Made by a program: the position numbers and the translations under genes. A model generated the notes under the pieces. It had not been told where the DNA came from. It saw only the letters and a list, made by a program, of their open reading frames with translations, and did not search any database. DNA of 64,000 nucleotides, from the NCBI RefSeq assembly GCF_021917145.1, contig NC_061081.1:8130269-8194268 (forward strand), in the 5' to 3' direction. Below, in pieces: positions 51,838 to 61,349 of this stretch. This DNA comes from Hypomesus transpacificus (lineage: Eukaryota; Chordata; Actinopteri; Osmeriformes; Osmeridae). Numbering within the stretch: the first letter of the stretch is position 1; the number at the start of each line of letters is the position of its first letter.

Positions 51838-54800
51838 GAGACACACACACAAAGAGACACACACACAAAGAGACACACACATCTACAGTCTATGCTTTTC
51901 TAGATGGATGTACGGTGGTAAATGTATGAATGATGCGTCTGAATCCTAAGTACCTGTATCACTGCCTCTGGTGAACAGTGAGTCTGCCAGAAAACATTAT
52001 AGATGGAGGGCTTGTGGGCAAATGTACTCTCAAACTAGAGAAAGACAGAGCGAGAGAGACAAAGAGATTAAAAGATGACTAGATTCCAGGCCCTTTTAAC
52101 AAAAGTATTGATAGATTAACATTCTAGAAGCACAAGTGAAGAGAGCTCACCTTGTCTCTGGCCCACTGGATGGTGTGTTCTATGACAGCAGGGAAAGACT
52201 TGAGAGTGCAGAACGGGATCTCCTCTTCAGGAGGGTCCCTCTGTCCCCACAAAGAAAACATTGTCTGTTTCAAAACAAAGCTAGCAGATATGCATTGGAA
52301 AGAAAACACTTATTAAAAGACATCCCTCCAACTAAACACAAACGGTAATGGAAGCAGGCAGTTACATGGCTGTTGTAGGACTCGGTCAGGTTTGGCACAA
52401 TGATCTCTGTGTGGCCTTTGGTTCCCATGGTCCCAGAGTCCAGGAGAGGTTTCTGATTGGATACGCTGCGGCTGTAAGTGGATCAAAAATGTCTGCATTG
52501 CATGACCTAGACACACATGTCCATAGCAATCCCCCCAGTGTAAAGCAGTACACAGAGGACGTTCTGCTGTTAGCCCCCCCCCCTCTCACCTGTCGACGTA
52601 TCGGCGGGCCTCCACGTTGTCGAGTGCCGTGACGACCAGGTGGAGGCGGGAGAAGAAGGCATCGTTGTACATGTTCTCGCTGGCGGGGCACACCTTGTTG
52701 AGGTGGGCGTCGATTTGCAGCTCAGGGTTGATGTCCTGAGTGGCGGCCGCTGCCATGGTGCTCTTAGGTTTCTGGGGGGGGGGGGGGGAGGGAGGGAAGG
52801 GGGAAGAGATGGAAGACAAAGGGGGGAGGAAGGAAGAAGGAAGGACGGAGGGGAGCGAGTGATCATGAGAGGTTGCCACCTCTCTGTGGACAATGATGAT
52901 GCATTGGGGCCACCTGTATGTGGCGTCAGCTCACCTGTATGTGGCGTGGTCTGAAGAGGAACTGTCTGTTGAGGTTAGACTTCTCGATCAGGTCGGGGTC
53001 TGTGATGCACACCTGGAGAGATCCCAGCACACACACACTGTTCATCCTTCCGTTGGATCATTGTTCTCTCCATCTTCCTGCTCATCTCTCTGTCCATCCA
53101 TCCGTTCATCCGTACCTCCCTCCCCCTCCCTTCTCCATCCATCTATCCATCCATCCAACAGAGACCTACCTCTCCACAACTCTTGGTCAATCCAACCCCC
53201 AGCAGGGCAAAGTTCTTCAGCATCTCACAGCCGATGGCTCCACAACCCACCTGGGGGGACAGAAAGACCAAACCATGAACTCCTGCTCTGTGTCTGTGTC
53301 TGGGGAGAAGGGGGAAAAGAGACTCTGGCTTCCATGTAGAACATATGTGTCTGTGAGGAGAAGGCAGACGGGACTCACCATGAAGACTCTCAGCTTGTGA
53401 AGCTCCAGGGACATGGACTGTCCTATGCAGGCGCGCAGCCCGTCGTAGCGGTCCCCCCTGCGGGGCACGCACACTCCATCATCAGCCTTTGAGTCAGATG
53501 TGTGCATGTGTATAGGTAAGTGTGTGTGTCTATGCATGTGTGTGTGTGTGTTACCTGGGAGAAAACTCCTCAGCAGGTAAATGCTGCAGCTGCCTCACTA
53601 CCTCTATGGCATCTAGGTAGAACTGTGGACAAGAATGAAAACAGAAAGATCCCAGAGAGAGAGATCCCAGAGAGAGAGAGATCCCAGAGAGAGAGAGATC
53701 CCAGAGAGAGAGAGATCCCAGAGAAAGAGAGATCCCAGAGAGAGAGAGATCCCAGAGAGAGAGAGAGATCCCAGAGAGAGAGAGATCCCAGGGAGAAAGA
53801 GAGATCCCAGAGAGAGAGAGATCCCAGAGAAAGAGAGATCCCAGAGAGAGAGAGATCCCAGGGAGAAAGAGAGATCCCAGAGAGAGAGAGATCCCAGGGA
53901 GGAAGGAGCAGAGAAAGGGAAAGAGAAGGACAACCCAATTAACAGACAAAATTCCAACTGTATACTCGACGGCATGTCCTGTTCCAGGGGTGTTCTTGGT
54001 GTTTCCTGGGAGGTGTTTCCGGTACCCACCCACTGCTGCAGGGGGGCGAACTTCCCCGTGAGGGCTTTGAGAACCTCCTGACTGGCCAGGCCTCCGGCTG
54101 CCGCGGCCAGAGGGGGGAGAGCGCCCCTCGCCGTCCTAGAGAGGCAGCGAACCAGCTCAGCATTGACTGGGGCCTGGAGAAGGGAGAGATGGGAGGTGGT
54201 GGTGAAGGGGAGAGGGGAAGATGATGAGAAAGGTGGGGAGGCAGGGTGGGGACGGAGAGGAAAAGGAAATTCTAGATATTTGAGGGTCGGATTTGAATGT
54301 GTGTCACACACTGTCTGTGTGTGTGTGTGCATGCGTGCGTGTGGAAACGCCTGGCTGAATCACTTTGTTTCGGAGCGTATTGTTGACTTCCTCTGTGAGC
54401 GTCACCAAAACCTCAGCATCCTGTAAGCACCTGCACACGAACAGCAGGAACACACACAGAACGGCCTCACGTCAGTGAACTAACCCGCTCGCTTAAAAGC
54501 TGTACATTATTATGTGTCAGCGCTGTTCTCTACACAGTTTGAAGCTGGGTTACCCGATGCTGGGAAGTCGACCATGCTGCTCCTGGAAGTTGTCCAAAGC
54601 CAACATGGCGGCATGGATCTGAAGTGGAGCCTAAGGGACGGATTCAGAATAAAGCAAATAGGAAACTGTCAGACCCCGCTCACTCTGACAGGAAGTTGAA
54701 CTGAGGAATTCTGATCCCTCACCTCTGGTTTGCTGAAATCTGGGGTCAGAACCTGGGGTTCGCAAAGCTGTCTCTCCATCGTCTCCTGAAGATAGACACA

Positions 54801-56639
54801 CCCACACACACCCACAGAAGAGGGAAGCATAGCTCTCTCAATATACAGTCTTAGGCAGCAAGGGTGATTTAAAACACTGTAGGTCGTGAAGAGAGAGATG
54901 GATGAAGTTGTGTTTTTCTCTGTGTGTATGTGTGTGCGTGTGTGTATGTGTGAGAGAGTGTGTCCACGTGTATAACGCTTACAAATCTGTATGTTGTAGG
55001 CGTCTTCTCCAAGAGGAAGAATCCACCATGGGTGTATTGCTGCATGTGAGATGTGTCTCCTACGGCAAAACTATGAGGGGAGAGGACTGGACCACACACA
55101 CGCACGCACACGCACGCACGCACACCATTGACATATCTCAGTAATAAAACGGGAATCTTACACAAAGCAGGTAACACGTGGCAAGTCGCAGTACCTGTGA
55201 CCTGGCGTGAGCGGCTGTTGAGCTCCTCCATGCCGTTGACCTCCCTGAACAGAACGCTCTGGCCCGTCTGGAGCCCGTGGGTCCGGCTATCCATACAGGT
55301 CACCACCCCCGGGTTGTCCTGGGGTCAGAGGTCAAACGGGACAGGTCAGAACACACACACACTCCCCTAAAACAGACACACACTTCCAAACACAGGAAGT
55401 GTTACCTGAGTGATGTGTTGGATGAATATCTCCTTAGGCTCCTCCCCCGTGGGGTCCGTCACCTCAAACTCCTCCCCAAAGTCACAGAACACCCGGACGC
55501 AGATCCCGTACGTGTCGCAGCCAATGAACTGCGGAGAAAAGCCGCAACGTCAGCGCGCATCAGTAACAAAGGGCTAATGCTAGAAAGGATACTGGATACA
55601 AAATACATTTACAGGTCTGAGAGGTCAATTTGATCCTTTGGCAACAGATATCATACGTCATGGTCACATAACTCACCCTGATCGGGGGCCGCTGGTAGTG
55701 GCAGAACTGGTCCACCTTCTTCTGCAAGGTCAGTCTGGCCTCTGTTAGAATGACACACTGGAACCCAGAACACAACCGGAGTGCGTTAGCCTCAACACAT
55801 GGGGCGGGTCAGAGGTGACAGTGGACCCCCCCAGCGACGGTGCCCGTCTCTGCCTCACCTGGTACCTCTTGAGGAAGTTGAGGTCCGTGGCGTCGTCCAG
55901 GGGGCAGGAGGATGTCTCCACGTGAACGTAGGGATTCAGTTCTGCCACCCTGGGGTGCACCGCCTCCACCCTGATGGGGGGAGGAGAACAGGGGGGAAGA
56001 GAGACAGGGGGGAAGAGAGACAGGGGGGAAGAGAGACAGGGGGGAAGAGAGACAGGGGGGAAGAGAGACAGGGGGGGAAGAGAGACAGGGGGGGAAGAGA
56101 TAGTAAAAGAGTGAATAAGTAGGAGACACATTAACAGGTACTGTAGAGACATCATTTAGAGTGATGGTGTCCTACCTTCTCCTCTGGTTTACCACATCAT
56201 CTTGGTGGATGAAGAAGTTGGAGCCGAGGTCCCAGGTCTCACACTGCCTGGAGTCATGGAGGGTCACAGCCTATGGATGAGGAACACACACACCCTTTGG
56301 TAGTCTTCAGATATGTTACAAATGAGAAGAATAGGTTCCCAGTGACTTAAAACTCACCTTCACACCTGCCAAGACTATGTTCTTAGCTGTGAAACAACAA
56401 CCATTAACAGTAAGACACTTCTGTCACACAACCATTGTGACTTTATCTTTTGCCATGCCATGCACATGATGTCATATCATGATAACATGCAGCACCTACC
56501 TATCTCCACTCCTAGACCTCCCAGTCCACTGATGAATACTGAGGACTGGGCCATCTGCTGCATGGCACTGTCCCCCAGCACATAGCGCTGACGGCTGGAT
56601 GGACCGATGGAGAGAGAGAGAGATAGAGATAGAGATAGA

Positions 56640-56709
<70 letters not shown>

Positions 56710-56951
56710 GGGAAAAGCAGAAAATATATAAGAAAGGGAGAGATGGTGAAACAGGGTGAATGTAAGAAGGAGTAAAGAGGAAAGTCGGACAACAGATAGA
56801 AGAGACAGGGGTGATCAGTTGGCTTCTTGGTTAACTTTCAGAGTGGGATTACTACTATCCAGTACCTCCAGGTAAGTAATGCCAGGAGGCTATGTACTGA
56901 GGAGACTAACCTGTAGAGTGAGTCATCGATCTCCATAGAGTCTGCAGCCAT
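48815..56951 (-). CDS. uba6: Ubiquitin-like modifier-activating enzyme 6 (E1 for ubiquitin and FAT10)
   Basis: UBA6 adenylates ubiquitin or FAT10 and passes it to USE1/UBE2Z. It has 32 coding exons on the minus strand, from 56951-56911 to 48962-48815, giving 1027 aa (human 1052); all phases close. Landmarks: inactive adenylation half ([20 protein letters not shown], exons 56594-56358), FCCH region ([18 protein letters not shown], 55528-55406), active adenylation domain ([20 protein letters not shown], 53250-53170; [18 protein letters not shown], 53012-52935; [15 protein letters not shown], 52771-52590), catalytic Cys at about residue 594 in [10 protein letters not shown] (52240-52151), and the ubiquitin-fold domain ending the protein ([11 protein letters not shown]). 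The start [14 protein letters not shown] is shorter than human. In exon 52471-52366 the usual SRCLANLRPLLDSG reads [14 protein letters not shown]. Exon 50707-50584 ends in a tandemly repeated donor. Confidence 0.97.
49119..49160 (+). repeat. SINE 3' tail relic in uba6 intron
   Basis: cgctctggataagagcatct followed by gctaaatgactaaatgta, the tail of the SINE family at 26351-26551. Confidence 0.7.
49800..49975. repeat. About 34-bp tandem repeat in uba6 intron
   Basis: About five copies built from ctgttaggaccctgttactg and tgagacagacacac, just upstream of the acceptor of exon 49791-49664 on the gene strand. Confidence 0.85.
50407..50583 (-). repeat. 21-bp minisatellite of repeated uba6 splice donors
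   Basis: On the gene strand the unit is GTACACACCCACACACACCA plus G. It starts at the intron GT after exon 50707-50584. The motif ACACCAG|GTACAC occurs nine times (plus-strand tac at 50413, then every 21 bases to 50581). Each unit is in frame and free of stops. Confidence 0.95.
53643..53900. repeat. 19-23-bp minisatellite in uba6 intron
   Basis: Around 13 copies of gatcccagagagagaga with variable purine length, 20 bp beyond exon 53622-53555 on its acceptor side. It produces long open frames in five of six frames. Confidence 0.9.
55981..56101. repeat. 17-18-bp minisatellite in uba6 intron
   Basis: Six to seven copies of ggggggaagagagacag. On the gene strand it forms an extended pyrimidine tract immediately before the acceptor of exon 55970-55859. 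Confidence 0.9.
56641..56705. repeat. (AG)n microsatellite in uba6 intron
   Basis: About 32 AG units, 45 bp from exon 56594-56500. Confidence 0.95.
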
Positions 56952-57816
56952 GATGGGAAGGGAGGAGGGGGGAAACTGACAGGTCCAACCAACTAGAGAG
57001 AAGATAGAGATAAATACATATGACATGAGGAACATTAATTAGGCTATTATTATATCAAGGATGAGTAGAGTTAAGCACAAGCTGAACCCGGAATGTCAGG
57101 GAATAGTAGGCTACCAGCTTGACCAGCAGAAAGTGACTTATTATTACTCGTTAGGATGTCTATCAACCTATCTTGAAGGGTGGTACGTTAGTGCACAACA
57201 CCGGTGTAGGTTGTTTTAGCCAATAGGGTTAGCAGCAACGTTATATCCCTGCCTAAGACGTATCGCAAGTTAACCTACTTACCGTTAATATTTTTTTTCT
57301 GGCTTGTAAGACTAAAAAGCTACGCTGACAAATTATTGTATCTCTAAATCTCTAAATATGATGTTCATAAGAGTAGGCGTATGTTGTTACTATGTAGCTA
57401 GTTAATAATATAGGCACATTGATAGCGAACTACAGTATATATTCACTAATTGACTAAGTAATGCGGGCAATTTTGGGGTGGAAACAAAGTGTCTCTAGCT
57501 AAAAATATATCAGCTATGATTAGGTAGCTCCTAACGCAAGTTATACTGCTTACTCATTGGCTTGTGCTAGTGCTAGCTAAAAGAATAGCAACTAGCTAGC
57601 TAAGCTAGCTAGCTATAACGTAACTGGTAATATTGTTGGACTGGAGCCGGGTTTGTGCCGTGCATAACATAAGAGCCCCCCCAAGATCTAAAGGCAATGA
57701 CAATTCTAGAAGAAGTGCCATGGTTGGGCAGGTACGTGTGAATAGTGTCATTTATCCGAAATGTAAAATTCACCACTGTGTGTAAGCAAAAACAATGATA
57801 AAACAATTTCGGTTAC

Positions 57817-57900
57817 CTGTCACTGTCAGTGTACGCGAAGTGTAGTGAATGAATGGCTAGCTCTTCCGGGTTACCATGGTCACGTGACAATATTCTAACG
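57817..57900 (-). promoter_or_regulatory. uba6: uba6 non-coding first exon and shared uba6/grhpr promoter
   Basis: On the minus strand a donor (agtgacag followed by gtaacc) at 57817 ends a probable untranslated exon. Just above it are an ETS-type CTTCCGG (57863-57869) and a perfect palindrome GTCACGTGAC (57879-57888), the E-box form bound by USF/TFEB-type factors. The head-to-head partner grhpr starts 0.7 kb away. No TATA box. Confidence 0.5.
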
Positions 57901-58606
57901 AGACTATTTTAGACAAAGTAGCTTACAAAAGCATGGAAACCACAACGATATGAATTTTAAAAGCAGTGTTATATCGCAACAGTTAATGGTTTAATTTTAG
58001 GTAAATAAAATGCACTTGAGCAGTATTGGACAACAAGTTGCCTAATGAATTATTTTCAATAAGCCAAAAAAAAAACATTGAAATAATTAATAGGCTATAG
58101 GCTACAATTTCCAAGGTCATTTGGAACTTTTTCAGCCCATTGCAACGTTCATTTGGAAAGAAGTAACCAACTTGTTTAAACAGACAAAGTTCGTCTACCC
58201 AGTAAACCATTTACCGAACAATTTCCCATTTAGGACTTGGCCAAGGGGTGTTTGTCTAGCCTTGTGCATCCAATTAATTAAATAAACATGACTGAATCAA
58301 AGAAATAGACCTGTGTGTGCATGATGTGCGCATGATATGTTTGAATTGAATAATTGTTTAGGCTGATGTCGACATATTTTGCAGGAAATCCAGGTTTCGT
58401 ACTCAGTCCTTTTAAACCTCCAATCATATTGATCATTGACCGATGGAGACCTGCTGTACCTCCCCTCCAAGAGTTTGCCAAAAACAACCTGACTGACTCA
58501 CAACGACACACAGACACTAGTCTACGCCAAAGTTCCGAAGTCCCTGTTTTGAACCGGTCTTCTAACTCTTCCACTTGTCTGCCCTGGACTTCTCCCCTCC
58601 ACAGAG
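57901..58606. other. Spacer between uba6 and grhpr
   Basis: AT-rich, with no exon recognised. The stretch just before the grhpr ATG (58380-58606) may be its 5' UTR. A GTCACGTGAC box lies at its left end. Confidence 0.5.
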
Positions 58607-61349
58607 ATGTGGTGTAGTCGCGTGGCTTTGCGTCGTCTACAGCGGATTGCCGTTACTCCATTAAATACAGCAGGGGGTCTAACCGGCGCAGTGCAGAGAC
58701 AAATGTCAACGCTTCCGCGGGTGTATATCACCCGACAAATTCCCCCAGAGGGACTGAAGATCCTCCGGGAGTCTGGACAGTAAGTGTGTGACCACACAAA
58801 AACACAATGTTCAAATTGATGGCCCTTGTCTATAGTTTATTATGTAGGCTATGTTGTACAATTGTTTTGGGGTTATTTAACTGAACATTGTGGGTATAGG
58901 CTATATTTATAAAAGCATCTGCCAAATGAATACATTACACACATTTTACTTTTGTAAAATGCTAAGAGTTTGAAGTTGGTGAAAAAGTTCATCATTTACT
59001 TTGGGTAAACAGGTTTGCCAATATTTGCCCCGCCGACCTGTTGGATAAGAAGGGTCCAGTCAGTTTGCTTACATAGGTTGTGAGTGTTTGTGTGTGTGTG
59101 AGAGTTTAAATACATAATGTCTAGTTGCTCTTTAAATGTACGCTAACTTGTATATCATTTATTTGTTTATTTATTAATCTCAACGTCTCATTTCATGCAG
59201 AGTGCAGTTTGAGCTGTGGGACTCAGACGATGTCCCTGTGCCCAGATCGGAACTGCTCCAGAAGGTGAAAGGCATAGACGCTCTGCTCTGCGTTCTCACC
59301 GAGAAGATTGATACAGAGTTATTGGATGCCGCAGGTCAGGTGATTGTCTTTGTTGTCCATGTCAATGTCTTAACCCTGACACAATGCAAGGGGCCTCCTC
59401 TTATGTGTCTGTGCTGGCGTGTGTGTGTTCCTACAGGTCCAAACCTGAAGGTCATCAGCACTATGTCAGTGGGATTTGACCATTTGAATCTGGAGGAGCT
59501 GAAGAAGAGGTCAGTGACCTGACCAGATACACAGCAGGGACAGTCATGTGGCAATCCCTAATCCAATTCTGTGTATATATGTGTGTGCGTTTTCAGGGGG
59601 GTCCGTGTGGGCTACACCCCAGACGTTCTGACGGACTCTGTGGCAGAGCTCACCGTCGCTCTGCTGCTGACCACGTCCAGGAGATTGATCGAGGCCACGC
59701 ATGAAGCCAAGACGTACTGTCCACACACACTCACACACAGACACACACTCCCTCTCTCCCTGACACACACACATAAACTCTTTCTGTCTTACATACACAC
59801 ATGCTGCAACGTGTCTTCAAGTATGTCTAACCTCTTCTCCCTCTGTTCTCCTCCCCAGAGGAGGTTGGGGCACCTGGAGGACCTTGTGGCTGTGTGGCTA
59901 CGAGCTAGCTAACAGCACGGTGGGCATCCTGGGTCTGGGGAGGATCGGTGAGCATGACAACACTCCACCTCCCACACCCACACCTCATTACAACATGCAC
60001 ACCTCACACTAAACACACATCATGACACTCTCCCATACAATCTCACACGAAACACATACCCTGACCCATGTACTTCCACACGACGTTACTGCAGACGTTA
60101 GCATATCAGGTTGTTTAAATAGACGGATGCATTTGTCAAGCTGTAACTGTGTGTGCGACAGGGGTGGCCATCGCAGAGCGCCTGAAGCCCTTCAAGGTAA
60201 AGAAGTTCATCTACACCGACGTGGTACCCAGACCTGAACTGGCCAGCATGATCAATGCAGAGTACGGTGAGTAGCACCGGTCAACTCCCAGACCTCCATC
60301 TGAACAGCTATGGATAGATGGATGGATGAATGGATGGAGTGAGTGAATTGTGGTCTATGTTATGTATCTGTTGTTGTGTCTAACTATGTGTGTCATGTCT
60401 CTGTCCTCCAGTCTCTCTGGATGAGCTGGCTAAGCAGTCAGACTTCCTGACAATCTGCTGCGCTCTCACGCCAGAGACCAAGGAGATCTGCAACAAGAAC
60501 CTCTTTTCCAAGATGAAGAACACCTCCATTTTCATCAATACCAGCAGGTGACGGAGACACAGACATGCACATGCACAAATGTCCTACGTTTTCTAAATGT
60601 GTACATCAATAATGGAAACACACACAGATTTTCAGAGGTGTGTGTGTCTGGTGTTGTGTGTCAGGGGAGGGGTGGTGAACCAGCAGGACCTTTATGAGGC
60701 TCTGTCCATGGGTCAGATAGCCGGCGCCGGCCTGGACGTCACCGTCCCTGAGCCCCTCCCAATCAGCCACCCGCTTTTTACCCTCAAAAACTGTGGTGAG
60801 TCTGTCCTCTCCATCACTGTGGTGAGTCTGTCCTCTCCATCACTGTGGTGAGTCTGTCCTCTCCATCACTGTGGTGAGTCTGTCCTCTCCATCACTGTGG
60901 TGAGTCTGTCCTCTCCATCACTGTGGTGAGTCTGTCCTCTCCATCACTGTGGTGAGTCTGTCCTCTCCATCACTGTGGTGAGTCTGTCCTCTCCATCACT
61001 GCTTCCCTTGTCTCTCAGCTCTGTCCTCATGTCGTCACCTCTGGGGTTTTAATGCACCATTTCGATGCTTCTAAGCCCATAAAGAGACCTAATATTACTA
61101 TTAAAAAGTGTGGTTAAGTGTCTGAGGCTTTCACATGTATTTGTGACTTACACATTTGTGCTTGCTGTATATGAACAACAGAGCCTTATTGCACCTCTCT
61201 TCCTTTTCCCTCCATCCATCTTTACAGTAATTCTTCCTCACATCGCCAGTGCCTCCTACAGCACCCGAAATGCCATGTCTGCCCTGGCAGCCAATAACCT
61301 GCTGCTAGGCCTGACGGGCCAGCCAATGATCAAAGAGCTCAAGATTTAG
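58607..61349 (+). CDS. grhpr: Glyoxylate/hydroxypyruvate reductase
   Basis: GRHPR reduces glyoxylate to glycolate and hydroxypyruvate to D-glycerate with NADPH; human loss causes primary hyperoxaluria type 2. Exons: 58607-58779, 59201-59334, 59437-59509, 59597-59713, 59859-59947, 60162-60266, 60412-60547, 60665-60795, 61228-61349. From the ATG at 58703 it is 327 aa (human 328). Visible: [22 protein letters not shown], the Rossmann motif [24 protein letters not shown], the catalytic Arg region [15 protein letters not shown], Glu in [11 protein letters not shown], and the active-site His in ILPHIASAS. An in-frame upstream ATG (58607) adds 32 residues rich in Arg without acidic residues ([14 protein letters not shown]), which looks like a mitochondrial presequence. 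I give the longer start because it is in the same exon. The donor of exon 8 is tandemly repeated. Confidence 0.97.
58898..58937 (+). repeat. Degenerate SINE-tail-like fragment in grhpr intron 1
   Basis: tttataaaagcatctgccaa followed by atgaatacat resembles the L2-type tail, but with more changes than the other copies. Confidence 0.4.
60796..61003 (+). repeat. 26-bp minisatellite of repeated grhpr splice donors
   Basis: Eight units of GTGAGTCTGTCCTCTCCATC plus ACTGTG. The first starts at the intron GT after exon 60665-60795, and the exon end AACTGTG is mimicked by CACTGTG at every unit end. Unit starts: 60796, 60822, 60848, 60874, 60900, 60926, 60952, 60978; the last is partial. Confidence 0.95.

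Noticed and set aside
53613-54332. Long frames on both strands with SLSLGSL or REREIPE repeats
   Set aside because: Produced by the gatcccagagaga minisatellite in a uba6 intron; only the end near 54030-54173 is a real exon.
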